From NCBI RefSeq assembly GCF_001654845.1, contig NZ_LXES01000026.1, positions 62,001 to 126,000 on the forward strand: a stretch of DNA of 64,000 nucleotides, written 5' to 3'. The stretch's first letter is position 1. Each line of letters begins with the position of its first letter. The notes below the pieces were generated by a model. It made no database searches and was not told where the DNA came from. It saw only the letters and a program-made list of their open reading frames with translations. The stretch is from Enterobacter soli ATCC BAA-2102. Its GTDB lineage: Bacteria > Pseudomonadota > Gammaproteobacteria > Enterobacterales > Enterobacteriaceae. A program made the position numbers and the translations under genes. This document shows, one piece after another, positions 1 through 8,737 of the stretch.

Positions 1-1025
1 CAGTGCAGCGGGGAAGGGATCTGGTGCAGGATATTCAGCAGGAAGTAGAGCACCACGATGGTGGTTGTTGCTTTCGGGTCGAAGAAGTAAAACGCGCAGG
101 AGAAAATCGCCAGCACGATATTGGTCCAGAAGAAGACTTTCAGCTTACACCAGCGGTCGGTTAATACTTTCGCCAGCATACTGCCGAACATCATGCCGAC
201 CACGCCCAGGCTGATAAACAGGGTGGCGAAGTGGGTGCTTTGACCCATCACCCAGGTCACGTAATACATGGTGGCGGCCATGCGGATAAAGCCCGGGCAG
301 ACGTTGCAAAGCGTGAGCAGCAGAATGCGCACCCACTGGTCGTTCTTCCACACGTCTTTAAGATCGTTCTTCAGCTCGTCATTGGTCTGTACTGCCGGGC
401 GGATGCGCTCGCGCACGGTTGAGAAGCTGAACAGGAACATGCAGGTGCCAATCAGCGCCAGCACGGTCATCGCCATCTGGTAGCCTTTAGCTTTGTTATC
501 CCCTCCGAACCAGTCGGCCATCGGCAACAAGGTGAGAGACAGCAGTAGCGTCGCGATACCCACCATGACGAAGCGATAAGACTGACAGGCAACGCGTTCT
601 TTAGGATCGTTAGTAATCACGCCACCCAGCGAGCAGTAAGGAATATTGATGGCGGTGTAGGTCAGCGACAGCAGGAAATAAGTGACAAATGCATAGATAA
701 CTTTGCTGTTATAGCTCCAGTCTGGCGTGGTGAACATCAGGATACTGAACAGCGCATAGGGGAAGGCTATCCACAACAGCCATGGACGAAACCGACCATA
801 TTTACTGCGGGTACGGTCAGCGATAGCCCCCATAATAGGGTCTGTTACGGCATCAATAACGCGAACAGACAGCAGCAATACGCCGACCAGCGCAGGCGCC
901 AGACCAAAAATATCCGTATAAAAATAGTTAACAAACAACATGATGGCGCCGAAGATGATATTACATCCCGCGTCTCCCATCCCATAGCCGATCTTTTCTT
1001 TTACTGACAGTTTGTTGTTATCCAT
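1..1025 (-). CDS. GPH-family sugar:cation symporter, YicJ-like (3' end outside window)
   Basis: Glycoside-pentoside-hexuronide:cation symporter, expected in the inner membrane and importing a glycoside with Na+ or H+. About 341 N-terminal residues are present and the reading frame stays open to the window edge. Seen: an N-terminus reading VKEKIGYGMGDAG, the motif DPIMGAIADRTRSKYGRFRPW between early membrane segments, and many hydrophobic segments. The protein closely resembles E. coli YicJ from memory. The ATG at 1023-1025 has a GGAGAG ribosome site just upstream. E. coli K-12 has no transporter gene between ampE and aroP, so this is accessory. Such genes often sit beside a glycosidase gene, which would lie beyond base 1; the substrate cannot be read from the sequence. 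Confidence 0.85.
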   Translation of the reverse strand, partial: MDNNKLSVKEKIGYGMGDAGCNIIFGAIMLFVNYFYTDIFGLAPALVGVLLLSVRVIDAVTDPIMGAIADRTRSKYGRFRPWLLWIAFPYALFSILMFTTPDWSYNSKVIYAFVTYFLLSLTYTAINIPYCSLGGVITNDPKERVACQSYRFVMVGIATLLLSLTLLPMADWFGGDNKAKGYQMAMTVLALIGTCMFLFSFSTVRERIRPAVQTNDELKNDLKDVWKNDQWVRILLLTLCNVCPGFIRMAATMYYVTWVMGQSTHFATLFISLGVVGMMFGSMLAKVLTDRWCKLKVFFWTNIVLAIFSCAFYFFDPKATTTIVVLYFLLNILHQIPSPLH

Positions 1026-1150
1026 TGACTGCTCTCCGGGTTTCGGTATGGAGAGAATTATTTGCTGGCAAAGGAATTTTTGCGTTGCAGTATAAGGTCG
1101 GTGATATGGATAAAATTGCTGTAGGCGGGAATTTGTGAGGAAGGTAACAA

Positions 1151-1182
1151 CACTCTGCACACCTGAAAAGGCGTGCAGAGTG
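1151..1182 (-). terminator. Stem-loop terminator of aroP
   Basis: A ten-base perfect stem (CACTCTGCAC with GTGCAGAGTG) encloses a 12-base loop and lies 11 bases after the aroP stop. On the minus strand it is followed by TTGTTACCTT, a weak U-rich tract. Confidence 0.65.
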
Positions 1183-1192
1183 GAAGAGCAGA

Positions 1193-2563
1193 TTAGTGTG
1201 CTTTCACCGCGTTGGCATTTTTCTGTTTAACCAGATAGCCCACGCCGAGGATCGCAATCCACACCGGGATCAGGTACACAGAAATCGCCATGCCCGGGGT
1301 GATTAACATGATAACCAGTACCGCCGCCATGAACAGCAGGCACACCCAGTTACCCAGTGGGTAAAGCAGGGCCGGGAAGCGAGTCGCTACACCTTGCTGC
1401 TGCTTGGCGCGGCGGAACTTGATGTGCGCCAGGCTGATCATTGCCCAGTTGATAACCAGCGCCGACACCACCAGTGCCATCAGCAGGCCGAAGGCAGATT
1501 CCGGGGCCAGGTAGTTGATCAGTACGCACAGCGCGGTAACCACTGCCGAAACGATAATGGTGTTAACCGGCACGCCGCGCTTGTCGACGTTGAGCAGTGC
1601 TTTCGGGGCGTTACCCTGCTGAGCCAGACCAAACAGCATACGGCTGTTGCAGTATACACAGCTGTTGTAAACGGACAGTGCAGCGGTCAGTACCACGATA
1701 TTCAGGGCGTTTGCCACGAAGGTATCGCCCAGCTCGTGGAAGATCAGTACAAACGGGCTGGTATCTGCGGTAACACGCGTCCACGGCAGCAGGGAGAGCA
1801 GCACGGCCAGTGAACCCACATAGAAGATCAGAATACGGTAGATAACCTGGTTAGTGGCTTTCGGGATGCTCTGCTCCGGGTTGTCGGCTTCAGCGGCAGT
1901 GATACCCACCAGCTCCAGCCCCCCAAAGGAGAACATGATGATAGCCATCATCATGACCAGGCCACTCATACCGTGTGGCAGGAATCCGCCCTGTTCCCAC
2001 AGGTTACGTACGGTCGCCTGCGGGCCACCGTTACCGCTGAACAGCAGCCAGCCACCGAAGATGATCATGGCCACAACGGCGATGACTTTGATGATGGCAA
2101 ACCAGAACTCCATCTCACCGAACACTTTTACGTTGGTCAGGTTGATGGCGTTAATGATGACGAAGAAGGCCGCAGCAGAAGCCCAGGTTGGGATCTCCGG
2201 GTACCAGAACTGAATGTACTTACCGACGGCGGTAAGCTCAGCCATGGCAACCAGAACGTACAGCACCCAGTAGTTCCAGCCAGAGGCGAAGCCCGCGAAG
2301 CTCCCCCAGTATTTATAAGCAAAGTGGCTGAATGAACCGGCTACCGGCTCTTCGACCACCATTTCACCTAACTGACGCATGATCAGAAAGGCAATAAAAC
2401 CCGCGATTGCGTAACCCAAAATAATGCCAGGGCCGGCAGACTGGATAACGGATGCGCTTCCCAGAAACAGGCCGGTACCGATAGCACCACCCAATGCGAT
2501 GAGCTGAATGTGGCGGTTTTTAAGGCCACGCTTTAGCTGATCGCCGTGCTGTTGAGCTTCCAT
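1193..2563 (-). CDS. aroP: Aromatic amino acid permease AroP
   Basis: Inner-membrane proton symporter of the APC amino acid permease family that imports phenylalanine, tyrosine and tryptophan. At 456 residues it matches E. coli AroP in length and nearly in sequence. Seen: the family N-terminal motif GGAIGTGLFLGSA at about residues 25-37, about 12 hydrophobic segments, and the ATEADNPE-type loop (here AAEADNPEQSIP). The ATG at 2561-2563 has GAGG six bases upstream. The gene is divergent from pdhR. Family knowledge: aroP is repressed by TyrR with aromatic amino acids; a weak TyrR-like site lies upstream (2628-2645). Confidence 0.97.
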   Translation of the reverse strand: MEAQQHGDQLKRGLKNRHIQLIALGGAIGTGLFLGSASVIQSAGPGIILGYAIAGFIAFLIMRQLGEMVVEEPVAGSFSHFAYKYWGSFAGFASGWNYWVLYVLVAMAELTAVGKYIQFWYPEIPTWASAAAFFVIINAINLTNVKVFGEMEFWFAIIKVIAVVAMIIFGGWLLFSGNGGPQATVRNLWEQGGFLPHGMSGLVMMMAIIMFSFGGLELVGITAAEADNPEQSIPKATNQVIYRILIFYVGSLAVLLSLLPWTRVTADTSPFVLIFHELGDTFVANALNIVVLTAALSVYNSCVYCNSRMLFGLAQQGNAPKALLNVDKRGVPVNTIIVSAVVTALCVLINYLAPESAFGLLMALVVSALVINWAMISLAHIKFRRAKQQQGVATRFPALLYPLGNWVCLLFMAAVLVIMLITPGMAISVYLIPVWIAILGVGYLVKQKNANAVKAH

Positions 2564-2627
2564 TTGAAACCTCGTGTGTGGTTGTTATGTTCACGCTGTG
2601 CGTGTGTAATTATGAACATCCGTTTTC

Positions 2628-2645
2628 TGTATTTAATTCTTTACG
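2628..2645. promoter_or_regulatory. Possible TyrR box upstream of aroP
   Basis: TGTATT, six bases, TTTACG: three mismatches to the TyrR consensus TGTAAA-N6-TTTACA, located 65-82 bases upstream of the aroP start. aroP is a known TyrR target in E. coli. I do not see a convincing second box beside it. Confidence 0.35.
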
Positions 2646-3006
2646 GTTAACGAGACCGAAAAAAGCGGAGATGACTTCCGTAAGCGCCAGAATAGTGGTA
2701 AGCGACCGTGAATGCACCTGCTTTATGAAGGGCTGATGACGAGTTGAATAAAAAGAAAGCATTTGTAAATTGGCCTGTAATTCCTTCCTACCCCAACCTA
2801 TAGAATAAAAATGCTCCATAAGTGGGCGAATTTTCATTATTTGCGTTGTTGAATCGCTTCAGATTGCAAAACCCCTCGTTTCATTAAGGTTAAAACTGCC
2901 TCTTTATGGGTAATCAACTCATTTGTGCAAAGTTACATTTCTGAAACGTTATTTCTGTAAGGTTGTTAAAATGTGCAGGGTTTACTGATTTCAATCAAAA
3001 CCAATA

Positions 3007-3035
3007 TGGACAGAAGGTGAATACTTTGTTACTTT
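3007..3035 (+). promoter_or_regulatory. pdh operon promoter
   Basis: TGGACA (3007-3012), 17-base spacer, TACTTT (3030-3035). Predicted start near 3042. This puts the PdhR operator at about +11 to +27, the arrangement known for the E. coli pdh promoter. Confidence 0.65.
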
Positions 3036-3051
3036 AGCGATACGAACTTGA

Positions 3052-3068
3052 AATTGGTAAGACCAATT
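3052..3068. promoter_or_regulatory. PdhR operator
   Basis: AATTGGTAAGACCAATT is a perfect inverted repeat matching the PdhR consensus AATTGGTnnnACCAATT. It lies between the promoter and the pdhR start, so PdhR would repress its own operon and pyruvate would relieve this. Confidence 0.92.
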
Positions 3069-3100
3069 GACTCCGGGCAAAAAGGCGTAAGACAGGGAAT

Positions 3101-3865
3101 ATGGCCTACAGCAAAATTCGCCAACCAAAACTATCCGATGTGATTGAGCAGCAGCTGGAGTTTTTAATCCTCGAAGGGACTCTGCGCCCTGGTGAAAAAC
3201 TCCCGCCTGAACGCGAGCTGGCAAAACAGTTCGACGTTTCCCGTCCCTCGCTGCGTGAGGCAATTCAACGCCTCGAAGCAAAGGGCTTGCTGCTTCGTCG
3301 CCAGGGCGGCGGAACCTTTGTGCAAAACAGCCTGTGGCAGAGCTTCAGCGATCCGCTGGTAGAACTTCTCTCTGACCACCCAGAATCCCAGTTTGACCTG
3401 CTTGAGACCCGTCACGCGCTTGAAGGTATTGCGGCCTATTACGCCGCCCTTCGCAGCACTGATGAAGATCGCGTGCGTATCCGCGAACTGCATCAGGCCA
3501 TTGAACGGGCACAGCAGTCCGGCGACTTAGACGCCGAGTCCGATGCCGTCGTCCAGTATCAAATTGCCGTCACCGAAGCGGCACATAATGTGGTGTTGCT
3601 ACACTTGCTTCGCTGCATGGAGCCGATGCTGGCCCAGAACGTTCGTCAGAATTTTGAATTGTTGTATGCCCGTCGGGAAATGCTTCCGCTGGTCAGCAAC
3701 CATCGCACCCGAGTATTCGAGGCGATAATGGCCGGGGAACCGGAGCAGGCGCGCGAAGCGTCGCACCGACATCTGGCTTTCATTGAGGAAATCTTGCTGG
3801 ACCGCAGCCGTGAACAATCGCGTCGCGAACGTTCATTACGCCGCATACAGCAACGAAAGGATTAA
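3101..3865 (+). CDS. pdhR: Pyruvate-responsive transcriptional repressor PdhR
   Basis: GntR-family (FadR subfamily) repressor of the pyruvate dehydrogenase operon; pyruvate releases it from DNA. At 254 residues it equals E. coli PdhR in length. Seen: N-terminal winged helix-turn-helix (about residues 8-75) with the GntR signature region [20 protein letters not shown] and the wing RRQGGGTFV, then an all-helical FCD ligand domain with conserved histidines (for example [20 protein letters not shown]). The ATG follows ACAGGGAAT. First gene of the pdhR-aceE-aceF operon and preceded by its own operator. Confidence 0.97.
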   Translation: MAYSKIRQPKLSDVIEQQLEFLILEGTLRPGEKLPPERELAKQFDVSRPSLREAIQRLEAKGLLLRRQGGGTFVQNSLWQSFSDPLVELLSDHPESQFDLLETRHALEGIAAYYAALRSTDEDRVRIRELHQAIERAQQSGDLDAESDAVVQYQIAVTEAAHNVVLLHLLRCMEPMLAQNVRQNFELLYARREMLPLVSNHRTRVFEAIMAGEPEQAREASHRHLAFIEEILLDRSREQSRRERSLRRIQQRKD

Positions 3866-3901
3866 GCGCCAGGTTTTTTTAGAGCGCGGCAACTAAACGC
3901 A

Positions 3902-3949
3902 GAACCTGTCTTATTGTGTTCTCCAGCGAGATCACAATGGGACAGGTTC
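3902..3949 (+). promoter_or_regulatory. Long hairpin between pdhR and aceE
   Basis: GAACCTGTCTTATTGTG (3902-3918) pairs with CACAATGGGACAGGTTC (3933-3949): 17 base pairs including two G-U pairs, with a further TCTC/GAGA pairing inside the loop. No T-run follows, so it is not a standard terminator. From memory, E. coli has a very similar hairpin here. A role in mRNA processing or protection of the abundant aceEF message is inferred. Confidence 0.7.
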
Positions 3950-3988
3950 CAGACAAATCAACGTATTAGATAGATAAGGAATACCCCC

Positions 3989-6652
3989 ATGTCAGAACGT
4001 CTCCAAAATGACGTGGATCCGATCGAAACTCGCGACTGGCTACAGGCGATCGAATCGGTCATCCGTGAAGAAGGTGTTGAGCGTGCTCAGTATCTGATTG
4101 ATCAGCTGCTTTCTGAAGCCCGTAAAGGCGGTGTGAAAGTGGCTTCAGGTGCAGGGGCTAACAACTACGTAAACACGATTGCCGTCGAAGACGAACCGGA
4201 ATACCCGGGCAATCTGGATCTGGAACGTCGTATCCGTTCTGCAATCCGCTGGAACGCCATCATGACCGTTCTGCGCGCATCCAAGAAAGATCTGGAACTG
4301 GGCGGCCACATGGCTTCCTTCCAGTCTTCTGCAACCGTTTACGAAGTGTGCTTCAACCACTTCTTCCGTGCAGCTAACGAGAAAGACGGCGGCGATCTGG
4401 TGTACTTCCAGGGCCACATCTCTCCGGGCATCTATGCACGTGCATTCCTGGAAGGTCGTCTGACTGAAGAGCAGATGAACAACTTCCGTCAGGAAGTTCA
4501 CGGTAAAGGTCTGTCTTCTTACCCGCACCCTAAACTGATGCCAGAGTTCTGGCAGTTCCCGACCGTTTCTATGGGTCTGGGTCCAATCGGTGCGATCTAC
4601 CAGGCTAAGTTCCTGAAATATCTGGAACACCGTGGTCTGAAAGATACTTCTGAGCAAACCGTATACGCCTTCCTGGGCGACGGTGAAATGGATGAGCCAG
4701 AATCTAAAGGTGCGATCACCATCGCGACCCGTGAGAAGCTGGACAACCTGTGCTTCATCATCAACTGTAACCTGCAGCGTCTGGATGGTCCGGTAACCGG
4801 CAACGGCAAGATCATCAACGAACTGGAAGGCATCTTCAGCGGTGCTGGCTGGAACGTGATTAAAGTCATGTGGGGCGGTCGTTGGGATGAGCTGCTGCGT
4901 AAAGATACCAGCGGTAAACTGATCCAGCTGATGAACGAAACCGTTGACGGCGACTATCAGACCTTCAAATCCAAAGACGGTGCCTACGTTCGCGAGCACT
5001 TCTTCGGCAAATATCCTGAAACCGCAGCACTGGTTGCAGACTGGACTGATGAGCAGATCTGGGCCCTGAACCGTGGTGGTCACGATCCGAAGAAAGTCTA
5101 CGCTGCACTGAAAAAAGCGCAGGAAACCAAAGGTAAAGCGACTGTAATCCTGGCCCACACCATCAAAGGTTACGGCATGGGTGATACCGCAGAAGGTAAA
5201 AACATCGCTCACCAGGTTAAGAAAATGAACATGGACGGCGTGCGTTATATCCGCGACCGTTTCAACGTTCCAGTGACCGATGAGCAGGTAGAAAACCTGT
5301 CTTACCTGACCTTCCCGGAAGGTTCTGAAGAGCACAAGTACCTGCACGAACGTCGTCAGGCGCTGAAAGGCTACCTGCCAGCTCGTCAGCCTAACTTCAC
5401 CGAGAAACTGGAACTGCCAGCGCTGGAAGACTTCTCTCAGCTGCTGGAAGAGCAGAACAAAGAAATCTCTACCACTATCGCTTTCGTTCGTGCCCTGAAC
5501 GTGATGCTGAAGAACAAGTCGATCAAAGATCGTCTGGTTCCAATCATTGCTGACGAAGCGCGTACTTTCGGTATGGAAGGTCTGTTCCGTCAGATCGGTA
5601 TCTACAGCCCGAACGGCCAGCAGTACACCCCGCAGGACCGTGAGCAGGTTGCATACTACAAAGAAGACGAAAAAGGTCAGATCCTTCAGGAAGGTATCAA
5701 CGAACTGGGTGCTGGCGCATCCTGGCTGGCTGCTGCGACTTCTTACAGCACCAACAACCTGCCAATGATCCCGTTCTACATCTACTACTCCATGTTCGGT
5801 TTCCAGCGTATCGGTGACCTGTGCTGGCAGGCAGGCGACCAACAGGCTCGCGGCTTCCTGGTAGGTGGTACTTCCGGTCGTACGACCCTGAACGGTGAAG
5901 GTCTGCAGCACGAAGATGGTCACAGCCACATTCAGTCTCTGACTATCCCTAACTGTATCTCTTACGACCCGTCTTACGCGTACGAAGTGGCTGTCATCAT
6001 GCACGACGGTCTGACCCGTATGTACGGTGAAGCACAAGAGAACATTTACTACTACATCACCACGCTGAACGAAAACTACCACATGCCGGCAATGCCAGCA
6101 GGTGCCGAGGAAGGTATCCGTAAAGGTATCTATAAACTCGAAACCGTTGCAGGTAGCAAAGGCAAAGTTCAGCTGCTGGGCTCCGGTTCTATCCTGCGTC
6201 ACGTACGTGAAGCAGCACAGATCCTGGCGAACGACTACGGTGTAGGTTCTGACGTGTACAGCGTCACCTCCTTCACTGAACTGGCGCGTGATGGCCAGGA
6301 TTGTGAGCGCTGGAACATGCTGCACCCAATGGAAACTCCGCGCGTTCCGTACATCGCTCAGGTGATGAACGACGCTCCAGCGGTCGCTTCTACTGACTAT
6401 ATGAAACTGTTCGCTGAGCAGGTTCGTACTTACGTACCAGCTGATGATTATCGCGTACTGGGTACTGACGGCTTCGGTCGTTCTGACAGCCGCGAAAACC
6501 TGCGTCACCACTTCGAAGTTGATGCTTCTTACGTGGTTGTAGCAGCACTGGGCGAACTGGCTAAACGTGGCGAAATCGATAAGAAAGTGGTTGCGGATGC
6601 AATTACCAAATTCAACATCGATGCAGAAAAAGTTAACCCGCGTCTGGCGTAA
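3989..6652 (+). CDS. aceE: Pyruvate dehydrogenase E1 component
   Basis: Thiamine diphosphate-dependent E1 of the pyruvate dehydrogenase complex: decarboxylates pyruvate and reductively acetylates the lipoyl groups of AceF in the cytosol. At 887 residues it equals the E. coli homodimeric E1. Seen: the ThDP/Mg motif beginning GDGEMDEPE near residue 229 and ending NLQRLDG, and the C-terminal transketolase-like domain. Codon choice is strongly biased to major codons, as expected for a very highly expressed gene. AAGGA lies eight bases before the ATG. Preceded by the pdhR-aceE hairpin and followed by aceF after 14 bases. Confidence 0.98.
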   Translation: MSERLQNDVDPIETRDWLQAIESVIREEGVERAQYLIDQLLSEARKGGVKVASGAGANNYVNTIAVEDEPEYPGNLDLERRIRSAIRWNAIMTVLRASKKDLELGGHMASFQSSATVYEVCFNHFFRAANEKDGGDLVYFQGHISPGIYARAFLEGRLTEEQMNNFRQEVHGKGLSSYPHPKLMPEFWQFPTVSMGLGPIGAIYQAKFLKYLEHRGLKDTSEQTVYAFLGDGEMDEPESKGAITIATREKLDNLCFIINCNLQRLDGPVTGNGKIINELEGIFSGAGWNVIKVMWGGRWDELLRKDTSGKLIQLMNETVDGDYQTFKSKDGAYVREHFFGKYPETAALVADWTDEQIWALNRGGHDPKKVYAALKKAQETKGKATVILAHTIKGYGMGDTAEGKNIAHQVKKMNMDGVRYIRDRFNVPVTDEQVENLSYLTFPEGSEEHKYLHERRQALKGYLPARQPNFTEKLELPALEDFSQLLEEQNKEISTTIAFVRALNVMLKNKSIKDRLVPIIADEARTFGMEGLFRQIGIYSPNGQQYTPQDREQVAYYKEDEKGQILQEGINELGAGASWLAAATSYSTNNLPMIPFYIYYSMFGFQRIGDLCWQAGDQQARGFLVGGTSGRTTLNGEGLQHEDGHSHIQSLTIPNCISYDPSYAYEVAVIMHDGLTRMYGEAQENIYYYITTLNENYHMPAMPAGAEEGIRKGIYKLETVAGSKGKVQLLGSGSILRHVREAAQILANDYGVGSDVYSVTSFTELARDGQDCERWNMLHPMETPRVPYIAQVMNDAPAVASTDYMKLFAEQVRTYVPADDYRVLGTDGFGRSDSRENLRHHFEVDASYVVVAALGELAKRGEIDKKVVADAITKFNIDAEKVNPRLA

Positions 6653-6666
6653 GAGGTAAAAGAATA

Positions 6667-8562
6667 ATGGCTATCGAAATCAATGTACCGGACATCGGGG
6701 CTGATGAAGTTGAAATCACCGAGATCCTGGTCAAAGTAGGCGACAAAGTTGAAGCTGAACAGTCGCTGATCACCGTAGAAGGCGACAAAGCCTCTATGGA
6801 AGTTCCGTCTCCTCAGGCTGGCATCGTTAAAGAGATCAAAGTCTCTGTTGGCGATAAAACCGAGACTGGCAAACTGATCATGATTTTCGATTCCGCCGAC
6901 GGTGCAGCAGCTGCTGCACCTGCGCAGGAAGAGAAGAAAGCCGCTCCGGCCGCTGCTGCTCCAGCAGCTGCCGCGGCAGCGAAAGAAGTTAACGTGCCTG
7001 ACATCGGCGGTGACGAAGTTGAAGTCACTGAAATCCTGGTGAAAGTGGGCGATACCGTTGCGGCTGAGCAGTCTCTGATCACCGTAGAAGGCGACAAAGC
7101 CTCTATGGAAGTTCCGGCTCCGTTCGCGGGTACCGTTAAAGAGATCAAGATCAACACCGGTGACAAAGTGTCTACAGGTTCCCTGATCATGGTCTTCGAA
7201 GTGGCGGGTGCTGCACCTGCTGCTGCGCCTGCACAGGCAGCTGCTCCGGCGGCCGCTGCTCCAGCTGTTGCTGGCGGCGCGAAAGACGTTAACGTACCAG
7301 ACATCGGCGGTGACGAAGTTGAAGTGACCGAAGTGATGGTGAAAGTGGGCGATAAAGTTGCCGCTGAACAGTCACTGATCACCGTTGAAGGCGACAAGGC
7401 TTCCATGGAAGTTCCTGCGCCATTCGCGGGTACCGTTAAAGAGATCAAAATCAGCACCGGCGACAAAGTGTCTACCGGCTCTCTGATCATGGTCTTTGAA
7501 GTGGAAGGCGCTGCGCCTGCTGCTGCTCCGGCGGCCGCGGCTGCTCCAGCACCTGCTGCTGCACCGGCTCAGGCTGCTAAACCTGCTGCGGCACCAGCTG
7601 CAAAAGCAGAAGGCAAATCTGAGTTCGCTGAAAACGATGCTTACGTCCACGCGACTCCACTGATTCGTCGCCTGGCGCGCGAATTCGGTGTGAACCTGGC
7701 GAAAGTCAAAGGGACTGGCCGTAAAGGTCGTATCCTGCGCGAAGACGTGCAGACTTACGTGAAGGACGCGGTGAAACGTGCTGAAGCGGCTCCAGCTGCT
7801 GCCACCGGTGGCGGTATCCCGGGAATGCTGCCATGGCCGAAAGTGGACTTCAGCAAGTTCGGCGAAATCGAAGAAGTTGAACTGGGTCGTATCCAGAAAA
7901 TCTCTGGTGCTAACCTGAGCCGTAACTGGGTCATGATCCCGCACGTTACGCACTTCGACAAAACTGATATCACCGATCTGGAAGCCTTCCGTAAACAGCA
8001 GAACGCCGAAGCTGAGAAGCGTAAACTGGACGTGAAATTCACCCCAGTGGTCTTCATCATGAAAGCGGTTGCTGCGGCTCTGGAACAGATGCCACGCTTC
8101 AACAGCTCTCTGTCCGAAGATGGCCAGAAGCTGACGCTGAAGAAATACATCAACATCGGTGTTGCGGTTGATACGCCAAATGGTCTGGTTGTTCCGGTCT
8201 TCAAAGACGTGAACAAGAAGAGCATCACTGAGCTGTCCCGTGAACTGACCGTGATCTCCAAGAAAGCGCGTGATGGCAAGCTGACTGCTGGCGAAATGCA
8301 GGGCGGTTGCTTCACCATCTCCAGCATCGGTGGCCTGGGTACTACCCACTTCGCGCCGATTGTTAACGCGCCGGAAGTGGCCATCCTTGGTGTGTCCAAG
8401 TCCGCGATGGAGCCTGTGTGGAATGGCAAAGAGTTCATGCCGCGTCTGATGATGCCAATCTCTCTGTCCTTCGACCACCGCGTGATCGACGGTGCTGATG
8501 GTGCGCGTTTCATCACCATCATCAACAACACCCTGAGCGACATTCGCCGCCTGGTGATGTAA
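6667..8562 (+). CDS. aceF: Dihydrolipoyllysine acetyltransferase, PDH E2 with three lipoyl domains
   Basis: Core E2 of pyruvate dehydrogenase: carries the acetyl group on lipoyl lysines and transfers it to CoA. Length 631 residues. Seen: three tandem lipoyl domains, each with the [10 protein letters not shown] motif; lipoylated lysines at residues 41, 144 and 244. Alanine/proline-rich flexible linkers separate them. A peripheral subunit-binding domain follows (about 330-365, [14 protein letters not shown]), then the catalytic acetyltransferase domain ending in the HR-I-DGA active-site motif ([14 protein letters not shown]). The three lipoyl segments are also close DNA repeats of about 300 bases. 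A terminator follows at once, so lpd is transcribed mainly from its own promoter. Confidence 0.98.
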   Translation: MAIEINVPDIGADEVEITEILVKVGDKVEAEQSLITVEGDKASMEVPSPQAGIVKEIKVSVGDKTETGKLIMIFDSADGAAAAAPAQEEKKAAPAAAAPAAAAAAKEVNVPDIGGDEVEVTEILVKVGDTVAAEQSLITVEGDKASMEVPAPFAGTVKEIKINTGDKVSTGSLIMVFEVAGAAPAAAPAQAAAPAAAAPAVAGGAKDVNVPDIGGDEVEVTEVMVKVGDKVAAEQSLITVEGDKASMEVPAPFAGTVKEIKISTGDKVSTGSLIMVFEVEGAAPAAAPAAAAAPAPAAAPAQAAKPAAAPAAKAEGKSEFAENDAYVHATPLIRRLAREFGVNLAKVKGTGRKGRILREDVQTYVKDAVKRAEAAPAAATGGGIPGMLPWPKVDFSKFGEIEEVELGRIQKISGANLSRNWVMIPHVTHFDKTDITDLEAFRKQQNAEAEKRKLDVKFTPVVFIMKAVAAALEQMPRFNSSLSEDGQKLTLKKYINIGVAVDTPNGLVVPVFKDVNKKSITELSRELTVISKKARDGKLTAGEMQGGCFTISSIGGLGTTHFAPIVNAPEVAILGVSKSAMEPVWNGKEFMPRLMMPISLSFDHRVIDGADGARFITIINNTLSDIRRLVM

Positions 8563-8565
8563 TCG

Positions 8566-8593
8566 AAAAGCCGGCCAATCGGCCGGCTTTTTT
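8566..8593 (+). terminator. Terminator after aceF
   Basis: GCCGGCC pairs with GGCCGGC around a four-base loop, flanked by AAAA on the left and TTTTTT on the right. Classical intrinsic terminator four bases after the aceF stop. Confidence 0.92.
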
Positions 8594-8656
8594 CTGATAA
8601 TCTCATGGGGTTTGTGAGGTTATTGGCGAAAGCGACAATTCGTGAGCCGTTTGTTG

Positions 8657-8685
8657 TTTCAAAATTGTTAACAATTTTGTAAACT
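8657..8685 (+). promoter_or_regulatory. Candidate lpd promoter with ArcA-like repeats
   Basis: TTTCAA (8657-8662), 17-base spacer, TAAACT (8680-8685). The overlapping GTTAACAATTTTGTA resembles the direct-repeat ArcA box. ArcA repression of lpd is known in E. coli; the box is assigned by eye only. Confidence 0.45.
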
Positions 8686-8737
8686 GCGGGCGGATAGAAC
8701 GACCCGGTGGACGACGGGTATAAATTAAGAGGTCATG

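Larger units (their letters stand above)
2564..3100. other. Divergent aroP-pdhR control region
   Basis: This 537-base gap between divergent genes holds no convincing gene. The aroP leader and a TyrR-like site lie at the left, and the pdhR promoter and PdhR operator at the right. The middle part (about 2650-3000) is AT-rich and shows no clear hairpin. A 75-codon minus-strand frame at 2610-2837 has no recognisable similarity and composition typical of noncoding DNA. Confidence 0.6.

Noticed and set aside
2610..2837. 75-codon minus-strand frame between aroP and pdhR
   Set aside because: Overlaps the aroP promoter area and TyrR-like site, with no signal peptide or family resemblance.
3871..3897. 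T-run after pdhR as a terminator
   Set aside because: The flanking GCGC pieces form too weak a stem and the operon is known to read through into aceE.
4145..6511. 788-codon open frame on the minus strand opposite aceE
   Set aside because: It is the shadow of a highly codon-biased gene; the translation is rich in His, Gln, Val and Phe, has no family resemblance and no ribosome site.
6700..7500. Regularly spaced repeats that could suggest a CRISPR or tandem repeat array
   Set aside because: They are the three lipoyl domains of aceF, in frame and about 300 bases apart.
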